50,201 bases of DNA, taken from assembly GCA_024230435.1 (NCBI GenBank), contig JAAERL010000279.1, forward strand, positions 1 to 50,201. Direction: 5' to 3'. Within the stretch, counting starts at the first letter, position 1; the number at the start of each line of letters is the position of its first letter. Source of the DNA: Desulfobacteraceae bacterium (GTDB lineage: Bacteria; Desulfobacterota; Desulfobacteria; Desulfobacterales; Desulfosarcinaceae). The position numbers and the translations under genes were made by a program. The notes under the pieces were generated by a model. The model was not told the origin of the DNA. It worked only from the letters and a program-made list of their open reading frames with translations, and made no database searches. Below, in pieces: positions 1 to 9,079 of the stretch.

Positions 1-974
1 GCACTTACGGATATCTTGGCTCCAAATTCCGTACCAGCTCCAGCTTTGCCACGTTTAATTGGCCTGACATGCGGCTGGTAGATGTTTACGATGCGATCAT
101 CAATCCGGTTAATCCGTTGTTCATACATCCATTTTTGCTGGCGGTACACCTCGTTGATGACCAACAGCAGTTTGTACATGCGCTTATCAAGTTGTGACAA
201 CGGAGTAATCTTCGATAACTTGTTAATCGTTTTCAGATTTCGTCCCAGATAACCCAGTTGTTTTCGCATGGCTTTGCGCATTTTACTTTTCGAAACTTTC
301 TTGCTTTTTGCTACGGAAAGAAATTGTTTTCGAGCTTGTTTGCGATAGGTCCGTGGCTTTTTTAGCTTCCCCCTGTGGGGCTGGTGTAAAATATCAATGA
401 TCCGTTCACTTTTTTCTCTGGCCTCATTTAGAATCTTCAGATCGGTTGGAAAGGTAATATCGGCCGGTGTGCAGGTGGCATCGATTAGCAATTGGCCTTT
501 ATTGGAGGCATCCCCAGTTGCAGAACCACCATTGTTATCCTTGCCGTCATCCTTAGCATTTTTTTTGGTCACTCTTGCTTTTTGGTTCACCGTTTCGATG
601 ATCTGGCAAATAGTTTTTTTACCAAATCGTTTTCTAAAATGAACAAACATTGTTGGATGAAACGGTTCTTTATCGCTGTAATCAGTAAAGCCTAAAAAGT
701 ATTGCAGATAAGAATTTTCACGAATCTGCTCAACCGTTTCTGCATCAGAGGTCCCAAGCTTTTCCTTTATGATCAGAGCACCCAAAGCAATTCGCACTGA
801 CTTAGCGGGTGGACCTACTCCGGAACCTGAAAAGTTCCTGGCATAAGCTATTTCAAATTCTTCCCAGGGAATAAACTTAGCCAGTTTCACCCAACGATTA
901 TCACTGCGCAACCGTCCTTCAAAGGAAAGATTAAAATTTTCGAATTCCATCTGCTTTAAATTGTGTTCATACAT
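1..974 (-). CDS. IS5-like (DUF772-type) transposase, 3' part cut by window edge
   Basis: The minus strand is open from an ATG at 974 to the window edge (about 324 codons, C-terminus missing). The N-terminal part reads like the DUF772 transposase domain: NRWVKLAKFIPWEEFEIAYA at about residues 26-45, then an RIALGALIIKEKLG segment and ENSYLQYFLGF. The motif LLIDATCTPADI contains the probable first Asp of the DDE catalytic triad, and an EFGAKISVS segment lies at the cut end. The middle is very rich in Lys and Arg. Alternative starts are ATG 950 or GTG further upstream; 974 is preferred because family members begin close to this point. It would move its insertion sequence by DDE chemistry. The right end of the element was not located, and nothing indicates decay in the visible part. 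Confidence 0.85.
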   Translation of the reverse strand, partial: MYEHNLKQMEFENFNLSFEGRLRSDNRWVKLAKFIPWEEFEIAYARNFSGSGVGPPAKSVRIALGALIIKEKLGTSDAETVEQIRENSYLQYFLGFTDYSDKEPFHPTMFVHFRKRFGKKTICQIIETVNQKARVTKKNAKDDGKDNNGGSATGDASNKGQLLIDATCTPADITFPTDLKILNEAREKSERIIDILHQPHRGKLKKPRTYRKQARKQFLSVAKSKKVSKSKMRKAMRKQLGYLGRNLKTINKLSKITPLSQLDKRMYKLLLVINEVYRQQKWMYEQRINRIDDRIVNIYQPHVRPIKRGKAGAGTEFGAKISVS

Positions 975-1183
975 GAGCTTGCTGGTAAAAAGTGCAAAGG
1001 TTTTTGTTGATTTTACAGAGTTCTTGAACACTTTATGCTCATCTATTTGCCATATTTTAACTGAAATTACAAGAGATTATATATAGTTCAGGAAGCCTTA
1101 AATATTACAAATTCATGGATTTAGCGAAAAAGTTGATTATCGAGTAAAGATCTTAGGTAATTGGATTTATGTTTTGAGCCCAG

Positions 1184-1202
1184 GCGCCAACAGTCTTGGC
1201 GC
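1184..1202. other. Perfect short stem-loop upstream of the RNA polymerase-like gene
   Basis: Arms GCGCCAA (1184-1190) and TTGGCGC (1196-1202) enclose a 5-nt loop. The sequence lies between the transposase start and the gene at 1399. It has no T-run, so it is not an obvious terminator. It could be an insertion-sequence end, an operator or a leader hairpin. The rest of 975-1398 is AT-rich with no gene that I can support. Confidence 0.45.
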
Positions 1203-1398
1203 ATAGAAAATTTGTTCCAGTGGACGCGAAAAAAAAATACGTTTATTAACATAATATTAGCTGTGTTTTTAAATGCGTAAAATATTTGGTACAATTTTTG
1301 AATGGTTAAAGATTTAATTGTCACCAAAAACGGCTCGAATATAAAAAAACGAACTACGGTTCAATAGTGATCGTTGCATTTGTGTCAAAGAAGGGAAA

Positions 1399-4300
1399 AT
1401 GAACATGAATAATCCACCAAATAATAATCGATATTATAATACACAGCATAACAATTACCACACAAGAGACCATATCCCTGGTCCAACTCCAATGCGTTTA
1501 TTAACCGGATTACATTTAAACCGTCCCCCAGCCAGCGCATTATATTGTCAGCCTCAGTCCAACTACAACCACAACCACAACCACAACTACAACCACAACC
1601 ACAACTACTACAACGACTACTACAACGACTACTACAACGGCGCCCGCAACTACAACCACAACGACTACAACAACGACTACAACAACGACTACAACAACGA
1701 CTCCCACAACTACAACCACAACGGCTACAACAACGACTCCCATTTTGAAACAAGGCTCCGTCAGAACGAACACGTTCAATATCCGCCAGCTATAGGATGT
1801 CAACAGGATTTAGGATTTTACCACAGACCAAGACAATTTCATAAACAAAAAGGTGCTGCCAATAACGCCAGATCATACTATGTTTCAAAAAAAATGACTA
1901 ACCGGGATTTAGACAAAAACAGGAAAATGACTAACCGGGATTTAGACAAAAACAGGAAATATAAAAATGAATCCCACATTTCAAAATTGTCGCATGTAAA
2001 TCAAAATAAAAAACCGCAAAGCGTATTTTATAGCAACCAAGACAATTCGGCAGAGCAAAAAGAGTTAATGAAATGGGCATATCAAAGAAGTGATCTTTGC
2101 CAAAACAAAATAAACGATTATGCCAAAATGATTATAAAAAATAGACCTGCATGGCTCTTGCGTAGTAGTGATAGTAATAATTGGCACATCATATGCGCAT
2201 TAGCCGATGCTTTTGGGCAAAACCCAGAAAAAGAATACTGGCGTAAAGCTCTAATTGTTCTCGCTAAAACTGTATTATCCGATTTTTATTTTCAGGATAA
2301 TCTCAGTTTGCAGGAAATCTCCAACCTGGCCAACGCGTTTTCAAAATATCTTAAAAATAAATATTGCAACGCCGCCCTTGAAAAAATCGCTTCACTTCTT
2401 AAAATAAAACCAAACAATAGTAGTAAAAATTTTTTAAACGGCTACCACTATGGAATGAAACCGTTAACTTGTCTAATTTCGTCATTTGCCAGAGAGGCTC
2501 ATCCAAAACTTTTTCATACAATTTGGGCTCATAAAATTGTTCCTATCCTGATCAGTGTTTATCTTAGGGTACCTGAAAAGAAATACGGTTTTATAATAAA
2601 CGGCAAACCAGTTAATTTTTCTGAAACTTATGATCTGGCCGAGCCATTTTTAAAAAATATCAGCAGGCCTCAGTGCAGAGAAGTCTTAAAATGTATAGCT
2701 ACGGGGATAGTTGTAAAAAAAACAAAGTCGAACCGACTGAATATAACCGGCTTAGATGCTACTAAGCATTGTATCAGCACCTTGACTATCGAATTTTCCA
2801 AATTTTGTGAAGATGAAGATCGATTCCGAAAAGCCCTTTTAAAGATCATTAAATGCTTTGAAATAACTAAAGCTGATTCTGGAGTAAATATAAACGGGCA
2901 CCACTTTAATTTGTGTGAAACAGCCAACTTGGTTAATGCGATTAGCAAATATCCTGATAAATTTTACGTGGTAAAAAGCCTTGGACAGTTTGCTCAAAAT
3001 CTTAAAGTAACAAAAGATGCATCGAAAACATACATAAACGGAGCCTGCGCTACTTCGCAGTGTCTCTTTGACTTGACCAATGCGTTTTCAAAATATAGTC
3101 AATTCGTTGACTGCAAAAACTTCCTTATAGCCACCGGCTGGAAGCAATCAAATGGCCTTGATAATAAAATTAGCAAACTCGATAGGTATGTTTATAATAA
3201 TGAGTTACCGCCTTCAACCGTTTTTGATTACAATGAGGTTTTCGAACAGTTTGGACATAAGCCGTCTGTGCCGCCGAAAGATGCAGGGCTCACAAATCTG
3301 CAGGTGTATGACATTGATGGCAAACTCATTCGGAAAAATGACCGGCATTATACGATCCTTGGACGGCTTACTAAAAAAAAATTACCCCTGGTCCGGATTG
3401 CTTTACCCCAGAACCTTAAAAGATATCAGCTTGAAAGCAAGATAAATATCGATGGGAAAGAATTCAGGTTTGAATTATTCGGCGGCAATTTAATGAAGCC
3501 TAAGACAAAGAAAGTGAAGGATTTAATTTACGAAGGTTTTCATACAAACAAGTTTAATGATAACAAACAGATCTCGCACAAATATTTCAACAAACAAGGC
3601 TCCAATCACGGAATGCTACCGGCAGTACCGGTGGAAGAGACAAAGCGAGGCAGCGATTTTGAAGATCTGACCAAAAAGCTGTTTCCAAACAAAGAAAGCT
3701 TTTACTATTTTAATCGCATGATGACAAGCGCCCCTTCGAAAAATATCTGCGCAAAGAATCCGACCGGATATGTTCTGGAAGGGCAGTTCAATCTCGCCCT
3801 TTTGCCCGATAGGTCTGAAAATGAATTACATTCATTTTATGTAAAAACTACGGTATTAAGACCCCACGATGGTTGCGGTTTCATTAAGGCTTCGCTGGCG
3901 AAGAAAATAACCATTTTAAAATCCGGAAAAATCCCCCCGATTAGAAAGCACAAAAAAAATTATCTGCCGTGCCAGGCGCTGCAACATTACAAATCCGACA
4001 ATGAGGTGGTTAAAGAAACGGTCGCCGGGATAAACGATGACTGCGTTGGGCTTAACGACTCCAATGGAGTTGAATCGTTATATCGGAAACTGACAGGTGG
4101 AATTGAATGCGATATTGCTATAGCCGTGCCGTCGGGTGATAACTGTGTGCACCTTCCCTACTTAAAAGGCCAAACGTTCCAAACTAACCGCAATGCCGGT
4201 ATAATATTGGGCAGAGCCCCCTATGACAAAAAGAATATATTTGCTATCGAAAAAAACCGGGTGAAGCTTTTAGCCGATAATGATCAAACAGCTATTTTCT

Positions 4301-5595
4301 TAAATGAAAATAGCGTCATTCAATATACTTTTGTCGCCCAGGATCGAACTGACTTCAATAAAAAAGAGTTTCCGCTTTTTTTCACAAAAGGACTCCTGGT
4401 GGTGGTGCCGGACGACCTATGGCCGGCAGATTTTAAAGATAATAATGTGGTCATGTCGGCACAAGATGTTAAAACGCATACCGATTGGACTAAAAGCAAA
4501 ATGCGAGTGACGGCTGACACCTCGTTGCTGGCACAAGGAATATTACAGGCAATTAAAGTTTATCCCCCAGGTTCATGCGCTGCCATACCTTTGAAGGAAC
4601 AAGATAAAATGGACGGGGATTTTGACGGCGATTGCATTTCGGTGGTGGCCGGCCGTCCCTGTTTGTTTAACCATGTAAAAAAGCATTCCAACGAGAACTC
4701 TATCAATTACTCTTTAAAACCGGACAAGTCTTTTACAAAGGCTATAGACAACAAACAGGCATACCACTTTTCGCGATCCCGGCAGATCATGGAGACGCGA
4801 TCACATGTTTTAGAAACTTTCAGCGATATTCAAGGCAGGTTTCTCGCCCAGCCACTGAAGGAACAAAGCGATTTGGCAAGCCGCATTGTCAATAATGCGT
4901 TCAGGGGACTGCCCAAAGGAATTAAAGAAAAGGTGAGTCTGCTCCTTTTTAATATTCATATGCTGGATAATAAAAACCAACACATTGCGCAATTGCGGCC
5001 AAAGGATCTAAAGTTTTTTGATGAAACCGACGAAAAAATGTTTAATTTTATAATCACACTTTTGAATGATTATTCTAAAGGCAAACAAGTTTTGTCTTTA
5101 GAATGCCAAAAGGAGTATGCTGATTATAGGAAATTCATGCCCCGTTTAGACCTGAATATCATGTCTGATTCAAGATCGCATCTGTCCATGCTCCAAACCT
5201 TGTTGAGGCATTTGCCCGAACAAAAGTTGGATTATAAACAAGTAAATCAGGTGTATGTAAAAAACGATCCACTCAAAACAGTGCATAATTTGTTAATCAA
5301 GGGGATAAAAATAGGCACGGATGCCTATAAATCAGATACAGGCATTAATGACTATTTTCGTTTATCGCTGGATCTTAAAAATATGTTTGATTCTTTTAAA
5401 AGTACGCGTTGTGCGGTTCCATACCGCAAAGCCCTGGCATATAAATTGGCCTCAAAAACCTTTAAACCTGATAAAACGATAGCCAATTTGGAAAATAACC
5501 CAACTCTGGCAGGACAAATCATGAAAAATATGATTGAAAAGTTTAAGGATCAAATCAACATCGAAAAAGCCATGGTTGATCGTGAAGACAACTAA
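1399..5595 (+). CDS. Giant RNA polymerase-like (double-psi beta-barrel, DFDGD) protein with SKWP-like helical repeats
   Basis: 1398 residues; the ATG follows an AAGAAGGG ribosome-binding site, and a second in-frame ATG lies two codons on. Residues about 50-115 are low-complexity Asn/Tyr/His. Residues about 260-600 hold helical repeats with LADAF, NLANAFSKY, LVNAISKY and LTNAFSKY cores, resembling SKWP-type effector repeats. The second half carries DGCGFIKASLAKK (Asp824 onward), like the DG-x-G-x-I-x-x-x-LA signature of cellular RNA-dependent RNA polymerases. It also has MDGDFDGDCISVV with Asp1074, Asp1076 and Asp1078, the metal-binding DxDGD signature shared by RNA polymerase beta' and QDE-1-type RdRPs, preceded by a YPPGSCAAIP strand as in beta'. 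The family call rests on motifs read by eye. Template and product are unknown; secretion as an effector is inference. The gene is AT-rich beside a transposase, suggesting transfer. Confidence 0.7.
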   Translation: MNMNNPPNNNRYYNTQHNNYHTRDHIPGPTPMRLLTGLHLNRPPASALYCQPQSNYNHNHNHNYNHNHNYYNDYYNDYYNGARNYNHNDYNNDYNNDYNNDSHNYNHNGYNNDSHFETRLRQNEHVQYPPAIGCQQDLGFYHRPRQFHKQKGAANNARSYYVSKKMTNRDLDKNRKMTNRDLDKNRKYKNESHISKLSHVNQNKKPQSVFYSNQDNSAEQKELMKWAYQRSDLCQNKINDYAKMIIKNRPAWLLRSSDSNNWHIICALADAFGQNPEKEYWRKALIVLAKTVLSDFYFQDNLSLQEISNLANAFSKYLKNKYCNAALEKIASLLKIKPNNSSKNFLNGYHYGMKPLTCLISSFAREAHPKLFHTIWAHKIVPILISVYLRVPEKKYGFIINGKPVNFSETYDLAEPFLKNISRPQCREVLKCIATGIVVKKTKSNRLNITGLDATKHCISTLTIEFSKFCEDEDRFRKALLKIIKCFEITKADSGVNINGHHFNLCETANLVNAISKYPDKFYVVKSLGQFAQNLKVTKDASKTYINGACATSQCLFDLTNAFSKYSQFVDCKNFLIATGWKQSNGLDNKISKLDRYVYNNELPPSTVFDYNEVFEQFGHKPSVPPKDAGLTNLQVYDIDGKLIRKNDRHYTILGRLTKKKLPLVRIALPQNLKRYQLESKINIDGKEFRFELFGGNLMKPKTKKVKDLIYEGFHTNKFNDNKQISHKYFNKQGSNHGMLPAVPVEETKRGSDFEDLTKKLFPNKESFYYFNRMMTSAPSKNICAKNPTGYVLEGQFNLALLPDRSENELHSFYVKTTVLRPHDGCGFIKASLAKKITILKSGKIPPIRKHKKNYLPCQALQHYKSDNEVVKETVAGINDDCVGLNDSNGVESLYRKLTGGIECDIAIAVPSGDNCVHLPYLKGQTFQTNRNAGIILGRAPYDKKNIFAIEKNRVKLLADNDQTAIFLNENSVIQYTFVAQDRTDFNKKEFPLFFTKGLLVVVPDDLWPADFKDNNVVMSAQDVKTHTDWTKSKMRVTADTSLLAQGILQAIKVYPPGSCAAIPLKEQDKMDGDFDGDCISVVAGRPCLFNHVKKHSNENSINYSLKPDKSFTKAIDNKQAYHFSRSRQIMETRSHVLETFSDIQGRFLAQPLKEQSDLASRIVNNAFRGLPKGIKEKVSLLLFNIHMLDNKNQHIAQLRPKDLKFFDETDEKMFNFIITLLNDYSKGKQVLSLECQKEYADYRKFMPRLDLNIMSDSRSHLSMLQTLLRHLPEQKLDYKQVNQVYVKNDPLKTVHNLLIKGIKIGTDAYKSDTGINDYFRLSLDLKNMFDSFKSTRCAVPYRKALAYKLASKTFKPDKTIANLENNPTLAGQIMKNMIEKFKDQINIEKAMVDREDN
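1556..1740 (+). repeat. Low-complexity AAC/TAC/CAC/GAC codon tract
   Basis: A near-perfect alternation of AAC, TAC, CAC and GAC codons encodes the Asn-Tyr-His-Asp-rich segment of the polymerase-like protein. Its units repeat with periods of 6, 9 and 12-15 bases. The tract is likely prone to slippage, and length differences between strains would be expected. It creates long spurious open frames on the other strand. Confidence 0.85.
1891..1956 (+). repeat. Two perfect 33-bp tandem repeats inside the gene
   Basis: Positions 1891-1923 and 1924-1956 are identical 33-bp units. They encode two copies of an 11-residue unit, KMTNRDLDKNR. The repeat keeps the frame, indicating a recent in-frame duplication in the linker between the Asn-rich N-terminus and the helical repeats. 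Confidence 0.95.
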
Positions 5596-5599
5596 TGGT

Positions 5600-5659
5600 A
5601 GAGGGCTTGGAAGAGGCTGAGTAGGCCAAGGGGGAAGTTGCCTTAGCCTACCACCCTCT
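5600..5659. terminator. Bidirectional terminator-like hairpin between convergent genes
   Basis: The inner stem is GTAGGCCAAGG (5621-5631) with CCTTAGCCTAC (5641-5651), one mismatch. An outer AGAGGG/CCCTCT pair (5600-5605, 5654-5659) extends it. It sits between the stops of the two convergent genes. There is no strong T-run, so termination is inferred from structure and position. Confidence 0.5.
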
Positions 5660-7449
5660 TAAGCAAGCCCAAAACGTTTGCCCAAAATCTCCATTCCATC
5701 GTTTACCGTGTCTTCCAATTGGCCGTCATGATTTTGTTTTTTATCTTCTTCCTCTTCCTTGATACCCTGTTTATTTTCCCCAATTTTTATTTGCTGCAGT
5801 CCCTTAATAATTTCATCGTCCAATCCAAGTTTTTTCGCGAATTTTTCAGCATCCGGATTACCTTCATTTAGCAGTTGTGTCAGAACAAAACGGGCGCAAA
5901 CAGGGTCCAGTCCCGCCAAGTTTCTGACCGCGTCATATTCAATCTTAGCTTTAGCCGCAGCCTCAATCTCAGCTTCAATCCTATCCTCAGCCATAGTGAC
6001 AATCTCAGCTTTATATACATCATTTTGCAAATCATCCTGACTAAAATTAAGCTCTTTCATTGTTTCTTCTGCAAAAACGAGGTTTTTTTCTATTAAGTCA
6101 AGATTTTCATTTGGATCATCCGCAAAATTAAGACTCTTTATTACGGTCTCGATAGTGTTATCAAAAGACTGCTCTTGGTTTCTGCTATAGTTTTTTATTT
6201 TTTCTGCAAAACCAGAATCTTTTTTTAATTGTTCTACAACATCAGACATTCTTTTGATATCGCGGCCTTTTTTAATGCTGTTTACAAAATCAGGGGTGTT
6301 CTTCAGCTCCTCTACCTTATCGTCTATGCTGCCTTGATAATCTGTGATAAGTTTTTTAAGATCATTGATTTGCGCATCTTTTTTTAGTTTATTATGAATC
6401 AAATAGGCCCCAAAGGCAGCCCCGAACAGGCCAACGATTCCCCAGCCGATGCCGGTAGCCATCAACCCAACGCCGACTCCCATGGCAATGAGTATACCGC
6501 CGATAATGGCCACTTGGGCGGCAAGACCGTATTTGGCGATTTTAGCTCCTTTGCTGGAATCGGCAATATTTTTAGCCACAGCATCAAGCAGCTCTTTTTT
6601 ACCGTTTTCGGTCAAGCTTATTTTATACATATTAGTGTCATCTATTCGCTCTATTTGATATGGCTCTTGATCTGGATAAAAACCGGTATTTTCCTTTTCC
6701 TCGTTCAGCCACGCATTGGCGGCTTTGCTGAGTTGGGCGGCGCTTAGTCCTGCCTTGGTAAATTTATAAGTATCTGAGAAGCATTGCGCTGCTCCTAACG
6801 CGCTCACTACCGGCCCAACAAATTGGGCTCCTGGTATTGTTGCCCCGGCAAGTGCGGCAAAACCTGTAACGAGCAGAAAAGTCATGCCGCCAAATCGCAG
6901 TATTCCGGCGCTATCGTAGACAAGACCGCCTTTAGCCTCAGCGACCATCATTTCGCCAAGTTGCTTTTTGATTTCAAGCTCCGCTTTTTTTTCATCGGGT
7001 GCATTTTTATACTCGTTGATCTTTTCTTTTCCCTGCTTCAGCGTTTGAATATCGCCTTTTAGGCCTTCTGCAGTAATTTTGAGCAGTACGCCTGCAAATG
7101 GCAAAGATAAAGGATCAAGCGCCTGCGCCGCACCGCCGGTTGCTGCTAATTGACCGGCAGCCGTTGTTACCGAAGCAAACGGCCACTGCTGCTCATTTAC
7201 AACAGTGGTGGTTGCTGGCGGGCATATACTTTTGCTGTCAACAAGAGTATCGAGGTTTGCCATTAAGTTTTTTTGTTTTACTCCTGTGACGTACTCATTG
7301 AGCATCTTACTTTTCAAGGTGACCTGGGCAGGGAGGGTGTGGGCAGATTTGAGCTTTATAAACTCGCTTTGCTTATTATTGCGGTCAAAGTTGCCAAACG
7401 GATTTCCATCATTAGCCCAATCAAATGCGTTTACTCCAGATGCATACAT
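5659..7449 (-). CDS. Unknown 596-residue protein with two hydrophobic membrane regions and a charged C-terminal coiled region
   Basis: I do not recognise the family. An AAGGAG site (7457-7462) stands 7 nt before the ATG at 7449; an in-frame ATG at 7455 has only 1 nt spacing, so 7449 is preferred. Two Gly/Ala-rich hydrophobic stretches, at about residues 185-225 and 310-355 (counted from the upstream ATG), could each be a membrane hairpin. Between and after them lie Lys/Glu-rich segments with coiled-coil potential, and the C-terminus is strongly charged. There is no signal peptide. Glycine-rich hairpins flanked by coiled coils recall translocator or pore-forming effector proteins, but no diagnostic motif supports a specific assignment. 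It converges on the polymerase-like gene, and both sit in AT-rich accessory DNA. Confidence 0.7.
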   Translation of the reverse strand: MYASGVNAFDWANDGNPFGNFDRNNKQSEFIKLKSAHTLPAQVTLKSKMLNEYVTGVKQKNLMANLDTLVDSKSICPPATTTVVNEQQWPFASVTTAAGQLAATGGAAQALDPLSLPFAGVLLKITAEGLKGDIQTLKQGKEKINEYKNAPDEKKAELEIKKQLGEMMVAEAKGGLVYDSAGILRFGGMTFLLVTGFAALAGATIPGAQFVGPVVSALGAAQCFSDTYKFTKAGLSAAQLSKAANAWLNEEKENTGFYPDQEPYQIERIDDTNMYKISLTENGKKELLDAVAKNIADSSKGAKIAKYGLAAQVAIIGGILIAMGVGVGLMATGIGWGIVGLFGAAFGAYLIHNKLKKDAQINDLKKLITDYQGSIDDKVEELKNTPDFVNSIKKGRDIKRMSDVVEQLKKDSGFAEKIKNYSRNQEQSFDNTIETVIKSLNFADDPNENLDLIEKNLVFAEETMKELNFSQDDLQNDVYKAEIVTMAEDRIEAEIEAAAKAKIEYDAVRNLAGLDPVCARFVLTQLLNEGNPDAEKFAKKLGLDDEIIKGLQQIKIGENKQGIKEEEEDKKQNHDGQLEDTVNDGMEILGKRFGLA

Positions 7450-8248
7450 TGACATGCTCCTTTATTTAATACGGCGTGAGTAATAAATTAAACCCAACGT
7501 TAAGATCTATCCATTTTTAAATAGTAAATACGCTGCTTGTTCAATATGATTTTGCCAAGGCCGCTATCAGAGTCTTGGCAGTTGCCAATCGCCTTAGCAA
7601 AGCATAAAACATATGTTTTTCCGGTCTAATCGTATCCTTTTATCCGAAATTTATTCATACGGATGTTGCCTCTATCGCCATAAATTACCAGCTTTAAAAG
7701 CCCACACTATTGCAAGTTCGTATTCAATCAACTTTCAAAACTCCTTAATAAAAATATTGTTGTTTAACTTGATATCCATACACTAGTTTATTCTTGAATG
7801 CATTTAAGTCATTCTCCCGGCTGTTCAAGCAATTAGCGTACCATGTGACTTTTGATACCGAATTTTTCCCGCTTTACATCTTTACGGGCACAATCGGGAA
7901 AGCGTTTTTTGTATCGATTAAAAAAACTGGTAACAATGCCACTGAGAACTGTGTTTGCAAAAAAAACAAAAAGAGCCAACTTTTTTTGCACTTTAGAGAC
8001 CAAAGTACCCATGTTTGAAATAACTATAAGGGTCACGGCAACAAGAAAAATTTACCTTACGGCCTGTCTAAATTAAATATCAGGCGAAAGTGACTGCTCC
8101 CGCCAACATTATGTTGTAAAGCATTGCAAAAAATGCTCTGCTTATCTATATGATTTTAGGACTTTGAATTTGGTGACTGCTTTCCCACCTTCGCTGCGCG
8201 AAGCAAGGAGTCTTCTCGGCATGAAGGATAAATTTTTAGGAACGAAAT
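7450..8248. other. About 800-bp intergenic region, no convincing gene
   Basis: The AT-rich stretch 7450-8050 contains only short, mutually overlapping open frames without ribosome-binding sites or recognisable motifs. It should hold the promoter of the minus-strand unknown gene. Near 8090 and 8172 are two copies of the GTGACTGCT motif also seen at other repeats in this window. The second is followed by a CTTCGC/GCGAAG hairpin just upstream of the FAH-family gene. Confidence 0.6.
8090..8203. repeat. Two diverged copies of the GTGACTGCT-plus-hairpin repeat
   Basis: GTGACTGCTCCCG at 8090-8102 is followed by the small palindrome CAACATTATGTTG. GGTGACTGCTTTCCC begins at 8172 and is followed by a CTTCGC-TGC-GCGAAG hairpin. 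The same 12-base head is found at 15308 and in the tnpB remnant at 46922. Here the hairpins differ from those copies, so membership of the family is tentative. Confidence 0.4.
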
Positions 8249-9079
8249 ATGAAATTCATTCGATTTGGTGAGCCTGGATACGAAAAACCGGGTTTGTGGC
8301 AAACCGATGGTATTGTGGATTTGCAATTACATTTTCCCAGTATACCTGATATCGGCGTTAACTTTTTTAAAGTGGGCTGGATTGATAGGCTAAAAGAATT
8401 CTCAGCTTCAGGCAAACCGGGCAAGGTGCGTTTAGGTCCGCCTGTGGCAAATCCGGCTAAAATTTTATGCATTGGTAAAAATTATTCCGAACATGCCCGG
8501 GAGGGTGGATTTGACATACCTGAAAGGCCCCTTGTTTTTTGTAAAACGCCCAACGCCCTTACCGGACCTTTTGATCCGGTCCTGATGCCAGTCAGTTTCG
8601 GCCAGGTGGATTGGGAGGTGGAGCTGGCGGTGATTATCGGGCGGGAAGGCAAACGGATTCCTAAATCTGAAGCCATGACATATGTTGCCGGATTCAGCGT
8701 CATGAATGATGTTTCCGCACGGCAGGCCCAATTTTCGGAATCTCAATGGTTTCGGGGTAAATCGTTTGATACGTTTGCACCTTTGGGGCCTTACCTGGTA
8801 ACAGCCGATGAAATCGGCGATCTGTATGATCTGCGCTTGACCTCCAAGGTCAACGGGAACCTGATGCAGGAGGCAAACACAAGGGATATGCTCTTTGATG
8901 TTGCCGCCCTGATTGAAGATATCAGCCAGGATATCACTTTGACTCCGGGTGATATTATTTCTACGGGAACTCCAAGCGGGGTGGGTATTTTTCGTGATCC
9001 GCCAGTGCTTCTCAAGGCGGGTGATGATGTCGAATGCGCCATCGAAAAGGTGGGAACCATACGCAACGGATTCATTTAA
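8249..9079 (+). CDS. Fumarylacetoacetate hydrolase (FAH) family protein
   Basis: 276 residues, the usual length for the short FAH family. An N-terminal beta domain (about 1-70) is followed by the catalytic fold starting at KILCIGKNYSEHAREGG. The metal-site region DWEVELAVIIGR (Glu and Asp ligands) and the NDVSAR motif are present, and the C-terminal GDIISTGTPSGVG loop is well conserved. Such enzymes hydrolyse or decarboxylate beta-diketo or oxo acids with a divalent metal. The substrate cannot be told from sequence; fumarylpyruvate, acylpyruvate and diketo-deoxy-sugar acids are the usual options. The ATG follows an AGGAACG site. The 3' end overlaps the convergent glycosyltransferase gene by 8 bp. 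Confidence 0.9.
   Translation: MKFIRFGEPGYEKPGLWQTDGIVDLQLHFPSIPDIGVNFFKVGWIDRLKEFSASGKPGKVRLGPPVANPAKILCIGKNYSEHAREGGFDIPERPLVFCKTPNALTGPFDPVLMPVSFGQVDWEVELAVIIGREGKRIPKSEAMTYVAGFSVMNDVSARQAQFSESQWFRGKSFDTFAPLGPYLVTADEIGDLYDLRLTSKVNGNLMQEANTRDMLFDVAALIEDISQDITLTPGDIISTGTPSGVGIFRDPPVLLKAGDDVECAIEKVGTIRNGFI

Noticed and set aside
1385..1803. Long minus-strand frames rich in Cys/Ser/Gly or in Val
   Set aside because: They are mirror readings of the AAC/TAC/CAC repeat tract in the polymerase-like gene, with no ribosome-binding site.
7794..8076. Overlapping 60-75-codon frames on both strands
   Set aside because: Lys/Phe-rich AT-biased frames without start signals; neither strand is favoured.
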